Source: CAZOHN01 sp964579325 (GTDB lineage: Bacteria > Pseudomonadota > Alphaproteobacteria > Rhodobacterales > Rhodobacteraceae). Taken from it: a stretch of 38,451 bases of DNA. The position numbers and the translations under genes were made by a program. The notes below the pieces were generated by a model that saw only the letters and a program-made list of their open reading frames with translations, ran no database searches and was not told the DNA's origin. The stretch's first letter is position 1. Every line of letters begins with the position of its first letter. The DNA lies in contig CAZOHN010000010.1 in assembly GCA_964579325.1 (NCBI GenBank), positions 1-38,451 on the forward strand, written 5' to 3'. Positions 14,992-22,954 of the stretch are shown piece after piece.

Positions 14992-16047
14992 TCACCTTGG
15001 CGGGATCAGGAGCGAGGCGTCACCGTAACTGAAGAAGCGGTAACCCTCGGCGATCGCGTGGGCATAGAGGTGCAGCATCCGCTCACGACCCATCAGGGCC
15101 GAGACCAGCATGAGGAGCGTGGACCTGGGGAGGTGGAAGTTGGTCATCAGCGCATCCGTCGTGCGGAACCGAAAACCCGGATAGATGAAGATGTCGGTCT
15201 GACCGACCCAGGACTGCACCGCGCCGGTCTCCCGCGCCGCCGTTTCGATCAGCCGCAGCGCGGTGGTTCCGACCGGTATGACCCGCCCGCCCGCCGCCCG
15301 CGTCGCAGCGATCTCCTGTGCGGCACGGTCGCTGACCTCGCCCCATTCGGCATGCATCCGGTGGGTTGTCACGTCCTCGACCTTCACCGGCAGGAACGTG
15401 CCGGCTCCGACATGCAGCGTCACATGGCTGATGTCCACGCCCCGCCGCCCCAACGCAGCAAGAAGGGGCGCATCAAAGTGCAGCGAGGCAGTGGGGGCCG
15501 CAACAGCACCGGGTCGCCGGGCCCAGACGGTCTGGTAGTCCTCCCGATCCGCCGCATCGGCCTTACGAAGCCGCTCGATGTAAGGCGGCAGCGGCATCGC
15601 ACCGGCTTGCGCGAGGGCACGGTCGAAATCCTCGCCCCCAAGCGAGAATGCCAACCGCGCCCTGCCTTCACCAGTCTCCACCACATCGGCAGACAGATCC
15701 GGCGAAAACACGAGCCGATCCCCCGGCCGCAACCGCCGGAGGGGCCGCGCAAGCGCCGACCAGCAGCCGTCCGCCCCAGCCTCAAGGAGCGTGACTTCGA
15801 TCCGGGCCACGCCCTCGCCCGCAGCGCCGGCCCGTGACCGCGTTCCCGAGAGCCGCGCCGGGATCACCATGGTGTCGTTCAGCACCAACCGGTCTCCGGG
15901 GCGCAAGAACTCCGGCAGGTCGATCGCGACCGCATCGGCGACCCGGTCCCCCTCGGCTACCATGAGACGCGCAGACGATCGCGGCCGCGCCGGACGCGTC
16001 GCGATCAGATGCTCGGGGAGATCGAAGTCGAAGTCGGAGAGTTGCAT
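14992..16047 (-). CDS. queA: tRNA preQ1(34) S-adenosylmethionine ribosyltransferase-isomerase QueA
   Basis: Transfers and isomerises the ribosyl part of S-adenosylmethionine onto preQ1 at position 34 of tRNA to form epoxyqueuosine, the penultimate step of queuosine synthesis. The 351-residue product starts MQLSDFDFDLPEHLIATRPA, the hallmark N-terminus, and contains DRLVLNDTMVIPARL, the DYQTVWAR and ASLHFD region, HVTLHVGAGTFLPV with the following HRMHAEW, VGTTALRLIE, DIFIYPGFRF and the C-terminal TNFHLPRSTLLMLVSALMG. I use ATG 16047; the upstream in-frame ATG at 16083 adds a non-conserved extension. The ribosome site is weak. It lies 66 bases downstream of the AsmA-like gene on the same strand. 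Confidence 0.96.
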   Translation of the reverse strand: MQLSDFDFDLPEHLIATRPARPRSSARLMVAEGDRVADAVAIDLPEFLRPGDRLVLNDTMVIPARLSGTRSRAGAAGEGVARIEVTLLEAGADGCWSALARPLRRLRPGDRLVFSPDLSADVVETGEGRARLAFSLGGEDFDRALAQAGAMPLPPYIERLRKADAADREDYQTVWARRPGAVAAPTASLHFDAPLLAALGRRGVDISHVTLHVGAGTFLPVKVEDVTTHRMHAEWGEVSDRAAQEIAATRAAGGRVIPVGTTALRLIETAARETGAVQSWVGQTDIFIYPGFRFRTTDALMTNFHLPRSTLLMLVSALMGRERMLHLYAHAIAEGYRFFSYGDASLLIPPR

Positions 16048-16113
16048 CCGGGCGGAGGTAGAGGCCCCGCTACTCTGGCGCAAGGGCCCCGGACCGACCG
16101 TGCAGCCCGCGCG

Positions 16114-19100
16114 CTACTGGCCGAGGGTCGGCGGTGCCGTACGAAAGATTTCCCGGAACATGCCCGGCGTAAGGATCGACAGCGGGTTGACCTGCGTCCT
16201 GGGGTTCGACGTCGGCCCGCTCATCCGGTAGTTGAAGCCGAACAGGCCTTCGCCCCGCCGCGAAAAAATCTGCCCGATCCCGTTCAGCAGGTAGATCGGA
16301 GAGATGGTACCGCGCATGTCCATCGTCGATCTGCGCAGGTCGTAGACACCGGCCATCGAAACCCCAAGCGAGGGGCCGACCGCACTGCCGCGCCGCAGGA
16401 TGATGCCCGCCGGTTCAAGCGAGAACTCGCCCGTCACCTCGCCGAAGGCGATGCCCTGCCCGTTCAACTGCTCGATCAGCCCGACAACGCTGATTGCCCC
16501 GAGAAGATCGGCCAGTGCCGGTGCCCCGCGCAGCCTGAGGTTCGAGATCGAGAACTGCCCCTCGTAGCGCCCGTCACCCGGTTGCGGCATCAGTGTCAGG
16601 TCGAGCCGTCCCTGACGCGCTCCGTCGAGAAGCCCTGCCGCCCTAAGGACGGCACCGGCATCCTCAGATGTCATCCGGACGGCCGTACCTTCCCGGGTCG
16701 GTGCGAGCGTGCCGTCGACAGCTGCGGCGCCAGCAAGCCTGCCGTTGAAACGACCGGAAAGGCCGCCCCGCGTTGTCAGGTCGGCCCGAAACGGCGAAAA
16801 GCTCAGCCCCTGGCTGACGATCACCCGGTCCACCTCCAGCCGCAGCGGCCCGCCGCCCTGGCCTCCTGACGCGCCAAAGGACGTTTCGCGAAGATCGATC
16901 GTCCCGCCCCGCACGGTGACCGCGAGGTCGCGCCCAGCCCCTGCCCCGGCCAGCGTCACACTCGCATCAAGCCAGCGCCCCGCCCGCACCCGTTCGAACC
17001 GCGCCTCGCCGAGGCTGCCATCGGCACGAAGCGTAACCCGCCCCGCCGCCTCGAGACCCGGTGCCGTAAGGTTGAGTGTATCGATCGCGGCCGGTGCTCC
17101 GAGCGTGCCCGCCACCTCGAGCCGACCCGTTGCCGCCGGCCTCTTCGACCAGCCGAGGGCAGGGATCGACAGTCCGAGCCGGTTAAGGTCGGACACCAGA
17201 CGGAAGCGTGGCGAGGCGCCTCTCGCGAGATCGACGGTGATCTGGCCCGACCCCGCCCCGGAAACCGATCCGCGCGGGAGGTTGATGCCGAACTCGTCAA
17301 GCATCGCCTGGTCGATCGTCAGCGCACCCTCGATCCGGCTTGTTCCCTCGGGGTTATCTCGCAGGGCCTGCGTCCAGGAAGCATCGAACACAGCACCGCC
17401 GAGCCGTCCCGGACCCGAGATGGTAAGCCTGTCCACATCGGCCGCGAGCCGCAACGCCTCTGCCTCCAGCGTCCTGCCGGGGACAAGCGTCTCGGACCGC
17501 ACCTCCGTCAACCGGGCTTCCACGCTGTAGGTGACATCCTCCGGCCGCAGACTGCGCACCAGAGGCAGGGTAAGCACCGCCGAGGCCGCGATCCGGCCCT
17601 CTGCCAGATCGAGCCCGCGCCCGGACCTCTCGAGGATCTCGACGGGAGGCGCCGACAACAGTGAAAGCGCCGCGGGTATGGTCCCCTCCAGTTCCAGCCG
17701 GACCTCGGCGGACGAGGGAATGTCGCGCACATCGGGCACGATCATTGCGGATCGGGCAAGATCGACGACACCGCCACCCGGAGCCGCAACCTTGCCCTCG
17801 TGGAGAACGAGGGCAAATCGGTTCGCCGCCAGAGTAGCATGCCCTCGCGCGCCTACTACCGGCGGCATCGTGCGCAGCGGATGCATAGTCAGGTCTTCGA
17901 ATGAGAACCCCAGACCCAGCCGCTCCTCGCCGTCCGGTCGGAGCCGGATCGCGGCACGCAGGTCGGTGAACTCTCCCGCAGTGACATTTGCCGTGACCCA
18001 GTCCCGCGTGCGCGGCACCAAGCGGACCGGCCAGAGCGCCGGGAGTGCGCGCGCATCGACACGGTCCACCTCGGCGTCGATCGCAACATCCCAGCCACCC
18101 ATGCCGGCAGTCACGGCTCCGCTGGCCGTGAACCTGCGCGCGCCGTCGGCGAGAACGAGCTGACCAATGTCGACACCGAACGGCGCGAGCCGCAACCGCA
18201 GGTCCGCCGCCCCCGTCTCGAAACGCGCCGGGGCGGTCAGTTCCCCGTCGGGATCGAGCAGGACATCGGACAGCGCAAGTTGCACGAGAAGTTGCCCCGG
18301 CAGCCCAGACACCGGATCCACCGCGCGCAGGAGCGCCTGCCCCTCCGCCCGGAAGGCCGCCTCTGGCGTCTCGGCCACGATTTCGGTGAACTCGATCCGA
18401 TCATCGGACGCCTCGTAACCGAAAGCGATGCTTGCCGCGTTGAACGGGATCGGCCGGGCACCGCCCTCGGGCTCGATCCGACCCTCGCCGACGCGCAGAA
18501 TGCCGTCCACCGCCTCGACCTGCCCGTCCGGGCCGAACCGTCCCCGCAAGGCCGCCGAGATCGCCGCATCGGCCGAGGAGAGCCAGGCGAGCGCCGGGAT
18601 CTGCCGCGCGAGGTCGCGCGCCTCCATACCCTGAACGGTGCCGCCCAGGCTGAGCCAGCCTTCACCCTCCAGACTTGCCGCCGCGATCTGCACCTGCGCC
18701 GGCGTTGCCCGCGTGCCGGCTTCGAGCGAGAAGTCGATCACCAGGCTTCGGCGACCGCCGGAGTTTCGCAGCAGCAGGTTTCCGTCGCCGGCGCGCCAGC
18801 GTTGTCCTGTGGCATCATCATCGAAGGTGATCGTGAGTCCCTCGCCCGCGACGAACTCGAGCGGGGCGAGAGCGTTCTCCGCCAGCGCCCGGTCGATGAG
18901 CGCGAGAATGTCACCCAGCGACCCAGGCGCAACCGCTCCGGCAGCGCCTCCTCCGATCTCCAGCCCGAAGCGACCCTCGCGATCACGGCGGAGCGCCAGT
19001 TCGGCTCCGCTCACCGTCAGCCGGCTCAGCGCGACGCGGCCCTGGATGAGGTCCTCGGGCGAGAAGCGCGCCCGCACTTCTGGAACCTGCACGATCTCGG

Positions 19101-19578
19101 TCCCGTCCGGAGCAGCCAGCGCCAGGCCCCTCAGTGCGACCCGGGGCCATGTCATCTCCTGGAAGGTGACCACGACCCCGGAGAGCGACAGCCGGCCGTC
19201 CAGCGCCAGCGCCGCGTTCGCGCGTGCCTCGATCCTCGCCGTCGCCCACGCCGGAAGTTCGAGCGGTCGCCCCGACAACAGGTGAACACCTGTCCAGAGC
19301 GCTAGGAAAAGGCCCGGCAAACCGGCCAGAAGCCAAGCAAGCCGCAGCCCCGACATCTGGGCACGACGTCGCCTGCGGTGCCGGTGGACGATCGGCGGAC
19401 GGGCATGCGCAGGATCCTCAGGTGTCGCCGGCGGTGGCTCGCCCGCACTCCCGTTGTCCACGGTCAGGTCATTGACACGGGTATCGGACCCAAGCACGAG
19501 CACTTCGCCCGCCCCGTCCGGCGGCACGGCCGACGTTGCCTCGGGTACATGACGCCCTTCCGCTGTCGCATCCTTCAT
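16114..19578 (-). CDS. Large AsmA-like / YhdP-type envelope protein (DUF3971)
   Basis: A 1154-residue protein anchored by one N-terminal membrane helix (GLRLAWLLAGLPGLFLALWTGVHLL, about residues 77-101) after a Pro- and acid-rich cytoplasmic tail ending in an Arg cluster (HRHRRRRR). The long periplasmic part is beta-rich and repetitive, as in YhdP/DUF3971 and the AsmA-like C-terminal domain. The C-terminal region contains GVYDLRRSTMDMRGTISP and FNYRMSGPTSNPRTQVNP, typical of the AsmA_2/YhdP end. In E. coli the AsmA-clan proteins YhdP, TamB and YdbH carry phospholipid between membranes; the same role is a reasonable inference. It heads a minus-strand run with queA and is divergent from bcp. 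A longer cytoplasmic tail than usual is the only oddity; the true start could be downstream, nearer the Arg cluster. Confidence 0.87.
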   Translation of the reverse strand: MKDATAEGRHVPEATSAVPPDGAGEVLVLGSDTRVNDLTVDNGSAGEPPPATPEDPAHARPPIVHRHRRRRRAQMSGLRLAWLLAGLPGLFLALWTGVHLLSGRPLELPAWATARIEARANAALALDGRLSLSGVVVTFQEMTWPRVALRGLALAAPDGTEIVQVPEVRARFSPEDLIQGRVALSRLTVSGAELALRRDREGRFGLEIGGGAAGAVAPGSLGDILALIDRALAENALAPLEFVAGEGLTITFDDDATGQRWRAGDGNLLLRNSGGRRSLVIDFSLEAGTRATPAQVQIAAASLEGEGWLSLGGTVQGMEARDLARQIPALAWLSSADAAISAALRGRFGPDGQVEAVDGILRVGEGRIEPEGGARPIPFNAASIAFGYEASDDRIEFTEIVAETPEAAFRAEGQALLRAVDPVSGLPGQLLVQLALSDVLLDPDGELTAPARFETGAADLRLRLAPFGVDIGQLVLADGARRFTASGAVTAGMGGWDVAIDAEVDRVDARALPALWPVRLVPRTRDWVTANVTAGEFTDLRAAIRLRPDGEERLGLGFSFEDLTMHPLRTMPPVVGARGHATLAANRFALVLHEGKVAAPGGGVVDLARSAMIVPDVRDIPSSAEVRLELEGTIPAALSLLSAPPVEILERSGRGLDLAEGRIAASAVLTLPLVRSLRPEDVTYSVEARLTEVRSETLVPGRTLEAEALRLAADVDRLTISGPGRLGGAVFDASWTQALRDNPEGTSRIEGALTIDQAMLDEFGINLPRGSVSGAGSGQITVDLARGASPRFRLVSDLNRLGLSIPALGWSKRPAATGRLEVAGTLGAPAAIDTLNLTAPGLEAAGRVTLRADGSLGEARFERVRAGRWLDASVTLAGAGAGRDLAVTVRGGTIDLRETSFGASGGQGGGPLRLEVDRVIVSQGLSFSPFRADLTTRGGLSGRFNGRLAGAAAVDGTLAPTREGTAVRMTSEDAGAVLRAAGLLDGARQGRLDLTLMPQPGDGRYEGQFSISNLRLRGAPALADLLGAISVVGLIEQLNGQGIAFGEVTGEFSLEPAGIILRRGSAVGPSLGVSMAGVYDLRRSTMDMRGTISPIYLLNGIGQIFSRRGEGLFGFNYRMSGPTSNPRTQVNPLSILTPGMFREIFRTAPPTLGQ

Positions 19579-19661
19579 GTGACCATGCGGGGCTCCGCAC
19601 CGCTGCGACCCCGCCTTCTCCTCGCTCTGCCTCGGTCTTTATCTTCGCCTCTCGGGCCCTA

Positions 19662-19679
19662 GAATTGAAGCGTCAATTC
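19662..19679. promoter_or_regulatory. Perfect palindrome between the AsmA-like gene and bcp
   Basis: GAATTGA-AGCG-TCAATTC has 7-base perfect arms and lies 22 bases before the bcp ATG. A possible -10 (TAGAAT, 19660-19665) overlaps its left arm. Its position suggests a repressor operator for bcp and perhaps the divergent gene. I do not recognise the regulator. Confidence 0.5.
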
Positions 19680-19701
19680 CATCTGCGAGGGAAAACCGCA
19701 C

Positions 19702-20163
19702 ATGATCGCCACCGGACATGCCGCCCCCGACTTCACCCTGCCCCGTGACGGCGGCGGGAGCGTCTCGCTTTCTGCGCTGAGGCCAAAGGCCGTCGTGATC
19801 TATTTCTACCCCAAGGACGACACGTCCGGCTGCACCAAGGAGGCCATCGCCTTTTCCGGCCACGCTGCTGCCTACGAAGCCGCCGGAGCTGTAGTGATCG
19901 GTATTTCCAAGGACAGCGTGAAGAGCCACGACAAGTTCGTTGCCAAGCACGGGCTATCGGTGATCCTCGCCTCCGACGAGGGCAACGACACTTGCGAACG
20001 CTATGGAGTCTGGGCGGAGAAGAGCATGTACGGGAAGAAGTACATGGGAATAGAACGCTCCACGTTCCTCGTCGACGGCGCAGGCACGGTTCGGCAGGTC
20101 TGGCCCAAGGTGAAGGTCGACGGGCATGCGGAGGAGGTTCTCGAAGCGGTCAAAGCCCTATGA
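19702..20163 (+). CDS. bcp: Thioredoxin-dependent peroxiredoxin (BCP/PrxQ)
   Basis: Thiol peroxidase that reduces hydrogen peroxide and organic hydroperoxides at the expense of thioredoxin. The 153-residue product has HAAPDFTLPRDGG, FYPKDDTSGCTKEAIAF with the peroxidatic cysteine preceded by the conserved Thr-Ser-Gly, and a possible second cysteine in GNDTCERYGVW. The classical BCP second cysteine lies five residues after the first (CTxExC); here that place is Ala (CTKEAI), so this is the type without that partner. KYMGIERSTFLVD and the final GHAEEVLEAVKAL fit the family. GAGGG lies upstream of the ATG. A palindrome precedes it and a strong hairpin follows. Cytoplasmic, no signal peptide. Confidence 0.94.
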   Translation: MIATGHAAPDFTLPRDGGGSVSLSALRPKAVVIYFYPKDDTSGCTKEAIAFSGHAAAYEAAGAVVIGISKDSVKSHDKFVAKHGLSVILASDEGNDTCERYGVWAEKSMYGKKYMGIERSTFLVDGAGTVRQVWPKVKVDGHAEEVLEAVKAL

Positions 20164-20168
20164 AGCCT

Positions 20169-20219
20169 GGCCCTTTTGAGGGCCCGCACCACCACGGTCG
20201 GGTATTCCCGACCGTGGTG
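20169..20219 (+). terminator. Tandem hairpins downstream of bcp (possible terminator without U-tract)
   Basis: A 5-base stem (20169-20173 with 20180-20184) is followed by a perfect 13-base stem, CACCACGGTCGGG (20190-20202) with CCCGACCGTGGTG (20207-20219), around a TATT loop. No T-run follows on either strand, so this is either a non-canonical terminator of bcp, an mRNA 3-prime stabiliser, or a protein-binding palindrome upstream of the lipoprotein promoter. Confidence 0.5.
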
Positions 20220-20228
20220 TGATAGGCG

Positions 20229-20257
20229 TTGCCGCTAGGGAAATCCCGAAGCATACT
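20229..20257 (+). promoter_or_regulatory. Putative promoter of the lipoprotein-caspase operon
   Basis: TTGCCG (20229-20234) and CATACT (20252-20257) are separated by exactly 17 bases. The start of transcription would be near 20264, leaving a short leader with a GAGAGGGAG ribosome site. The spacer contains a small inverted repeat GGGA-AA-TCCC. Confidence 0.45.
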
Positions 20258-20280
20258 GGGGGCTAGAGAGGGAGTTTTCC

Positions 20281-20517
20281 ATGCGCTCAATTCTTTTCCT
20301 GGCCGCTTCGACCATCGTTCTCAGTGCCTGCGAACCGATTGCGGAGACCGAAGCCGCGCCCGCCGCGACTGTTGTTCCAGCTGCACCGACGACAACGCCG
20401 GTCAGCGTTCCACCGCGCCGCCCGGCCGGCAACGAGGATCGCGGGTTCGGTGGTAGTGGTGGTGGTGGCGGCGGCGGATTCGGCGGCGGCGGGGGCGGGG
20501 GCGGGAGTTGGGGGTGA
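20281..20517 (+). CDS. Small polyglycine lipoprotein
   Basis: A 78-residue predicted lipoprotein. The signal MRSILFLAASTIVLSAC ends in the lipobox LSAC (Cys17). The mature chain is an Ala/Pro/Thr-rich linker (about residues 22-48), a short charged stretch (GNEDRG) and a polyglycine tail broken by Ser, Phe and a final Ser-Trp-Gly. It has a good ribosome site (GAGAGGGAG) and a plausible promoter. Its TGA overlaps the ATG of the caspase-like gene (TGATG), so translation of the two is coupled. I do not recognise a family. The polyglycine could be a flexible tether or an assembly segment; the coupling suggests a partner or anchor for the secreted caspase-like protein, which is inference. Confidence 0.75.
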   Translation: MRSILFLAASTIVLSACEPIAETEAAPAATVVPAAPTTTPVSVPPRRPAGNEDRGFGGSGGGGGGGFGGGGGGGGSWG

Positions 20518-22865
20518 TGACACCGCGAGCCGGACGCGCCTGGAAGACGCGGGGCGTCGCGCTTGTTGCGACGCTTGCTGCTCTTGGCGCACCGGCCCCG
20601 GCACTTGCGGCCCTCGAGTTCCTGCAGACCGCCAATCGGATCGCCATAGTCGTCGGGAACGAGGACTATGCCAATGTTCCCGACCTGCCGAATGCAGGCC
20701 GCGACGCGCGCGACATCGCCGAGATGCTTCGGGGGTTCGGCTACTCCGTGCACGAAGGCTATGATGTTACACGCGAAGGTTTCGAGAAGCTCGTACGAGA
20801 GGCTCTCCTGAATGTCCCCGAGGGCGGCGACGTTGTATTTTACTACGCTGGCCACGGCATCCAGCTCGGACGTCGGAATTACCTCCTTCCGATCGACGCG
20901 GCCTTTGCAAGTGTCTACGATCTTCCCGTTCAGTCGATCACGCTCGACAGGGTCATCGAAGCCCTCGCGGCGCGAGGAGCCACCCATGTCGCGATCATCG
21001 ACGCCTGCCGGGAAAATCCGTTCCCGAACCTGCGGCTCGCGGCGGACCTGGACGCCACGCTGTTCGAGACGCGGGCCGGCTTCGAGGTATTCCGGACACC
21101 CCTGAACTCGCTCGTCGCATTCTCGACCTCTCCCGGTGAGGTGGCGATGGACGGCCCGCAAGGCGAGAACAGCCCCTATACGGGGGCAATCCTGACCAGT
21201 GTCCGGGGCGCTCCCGACGAAAGCGTTCTGTCCGTCCTTGCAGAGGTACGCGAGCGGGTTCACGAGGCAACGGGCGGGCGGCAGGTACCCTGGGAGAGTT
21301 CCACGCTGGTCCGGACGTTCAGCTTCATGGGCGGGACCGCCCGGTCCCCAGGCGGCGGCGTCGAGATCGCACAGCTTGCAGCCGACCCCGGTCGCACGAC
21401 TACCGAAGGGCGGGAAGCCGCGCCGCTGCCGCCTTCCGTCGATGTGTCCCTACCGCTCGACCGGACGGTGCCGCTCGGCGCGGCGATCGAAGCTGTCACG
21501 GGGCAGTCGCTGATCTCGCCTGCCGTGGTCTCTGCGCCGGCGAAAGGCACCGCCGGGGCCGAAGACGATACGCTTGTCTATCGTCCGGCACTGAGCGAAA
21601 CGCGCGCATCGGGACTCGAGACATTCCTGATCGAGGACAGCCTCGTTCTCGAGGCAGGTCCGGAGGGTGCGCGTCAGCGGCTCGAGGTATCGCTTCGGCT
21701 CGGCGCCGACGATTGCGATATCGAGGCCGGCGACGCGCTGGATCTCGACGGGGTTGGCCTCTACCGGCTGCCCAACGAGATCGAGGTTTCCGCCGCGCTT
21801 GCGGCTTGCCGCGCGGCCTTGGCCGAGACCCCCGGCTCGGCCCGGTTCCTCTACCAGCTCGGTCGCGCCCAGCAGGCCGATCGCCTGATCGGGCCTGCGC
21901 TCGCGAGCTTTCGCGCGGCCGGCGAAGCCGGGCACACGCGCGCTCTGACCGCCGAGGCATTCCTGCTCTCGGGGGGGCAGTTCAACCGTGAAGCTGCGGG
22001 TATCCCGCTCGACCTCGACCGGGCCACCGAGCTTCTGGAACGGGGCATCGCGGCGGGGGATCCCTTTGCGATGCACGCCCGGGGCAAGCGTCTGCTGAGG
22101 GAAGGTATCAGCAGCGACGATCGCGCGCGCGGTTTCGAGCTTCTCGAACGTGCGGCGGAACTGGGCCACACCTATTCGATGAACGAGCTGGGATACTATT
22201 TCCTGATCCCGGACACCGACCACTACTTGCCCGAGCGCGGCATGCGATATCTCGACCTCTCGGCCGCGCGCGATGACATCTACGGCTACCACAACCTCGC
22301 CCTCGTGGCACTGAACGGACTTGACGGTTCAAGTCCGGACAGCGCCCGCGCGGAGAGCCTGTTCCTTCGGGCCGCCGAAGGCGGACATCCCGTCTCGCCA
22401 ACCAGCCTCGGACTGATGGAGGTGCGCGGGCAGCGCGGCGCGGTCGATCCGGTCGAGGCATTGCGCTGGTTCGACGAAGGCCTCGCGCGTGGCGACGGCT
22501 GGGGCGGCGCCAATGGCGCGATCGTGATCCTGAACGGCTCCGTCGCGCGGCTTGGTCCCGCCGATGCCGCGGTTCGCGCCGCCAAGGCGATGCAACTCCC
22601 GGCCCCGGACGCCGCCGCCGCGGCAGCCGAAATCCTTGCGGGTTTGCCGCGGTCGGCCCTCGACCGGGCCCTGCAGATGATCCTCGTCGATCTGGGGGAA
22701 GACGTTGCCGTCGATGGCGCGGTTGGCCCGGGCACCCGGGCAGCCCTCGGTCGGGCGCTGGAACGCACGGGTGCCCAAGCTGGCGGCGACAGCCCCCTCG
22801 GGCGGCTCGAGGGCGCAGCCCGGGCCTATTGGGCGGCGCGGCCGACGCGACCGGACCTCTTCTGA
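20517..22865 (+). CDS. Secreted caspase-like (C14) protein with Sel1 repeats
   Basis: A 782-residue exported protein. A signal peptide (TRGVALVATLAALGAPAPALA) is cleaved near residue 31. The caspase p20-like domain (about 38-270) starts NRIAIVVGNEDYANVPDLPNA, has the catalytic His113 in FYYAGHG and Cys164 in IIDACREN, so the dyad is intact. A middle region (about 270-420) is unassigned and beta-rich. Sel1/TPR-type repeats follow (about 430-690), with GDPFAMHARGKRLL, GHTYSMNELGYYF and GHPVSPTSLGLMEVRGQRG. The C-terminal VDGAVGPGTRAALGRAL resembles part of a peptidoglycan-binding repeat. Bacterial caspase homologues with Sel1 repeats are known but mostly uncharacterised; substrate and trigger are unknown. 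Start ATG 20517 overlaps the lipoprotein stop. A TTG at 20508 is the alternative. Confidence 0.88.
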   Translation: MTPRAGRAWKTRGVALVATLAALGAPAPALAALEFLQTANRIAIVVGNEDYANVPDLPNAGRDARDIAEMLRGFGYSVHEGYDVTREGFEKLVREALLNVPEGGDVVFYYAGHGIQLGRRNYLLPIDAAFASVYDLPVQSITLDRVIEALAARGATHVAIIDACRENPFPNLRLAADLDATLFETRAGFEVFRTPLNSLVAFSTSPGEVAMDGPQGENSPYTGAILTSVRGAPDESVLSVLAEVRERVHEATGGRQVPWESSTLVRTFSFMGGTARSPGGGVEIAQLAADPGRTTTEGREAAPLPPSVDVSLPLDRTVPLGAAIEAVTGQSLISPAVVSAPAKGTAGAEDDTLVYRPALSETRASGLETFLIEDSLVLEAGPEGARQRLEVSLRLGADDCDIEAGDALDLDGVGLYRLPNEIEVSAALAACRAALAETPGSARFLYQLGRAQQADRLIGPALASFRAAGEAGHTRALTAEAFLLSGGQFNREAAGIPLDLDRATELLERGIAAGDPFAMHARGKRLLREGISSDDRARGFELLERAAELGHTYSMNELGYYFLIPDTDHYLPERGMRYLDLSAARDDIYGYHNLALVALNGLDGSSPDSARAESLFLRAAEGGHPVSPTSLGLMEVRGQRGAVDPVEALRWFDEGLARGDGWGGANGAIVILNGSVARLGPADAAVRAAKAMQLPAPDAAAAAAEILAGLPRSALDRALQMILVDLGEDVAVDGAVGPGTRAALGRALERTGAQAGGDSPLGRLEGAARAYWAARPTRPDLF

Positions 22866-22954
22866 CGAGCAGCGGATCGCACGGAGGTTGCCGGGAGCGC
22901 AGCGATAGGGCATCCCCCGCGGCGGTCGCCGGGGCCGCCCCAGCGGAGCGCGCG

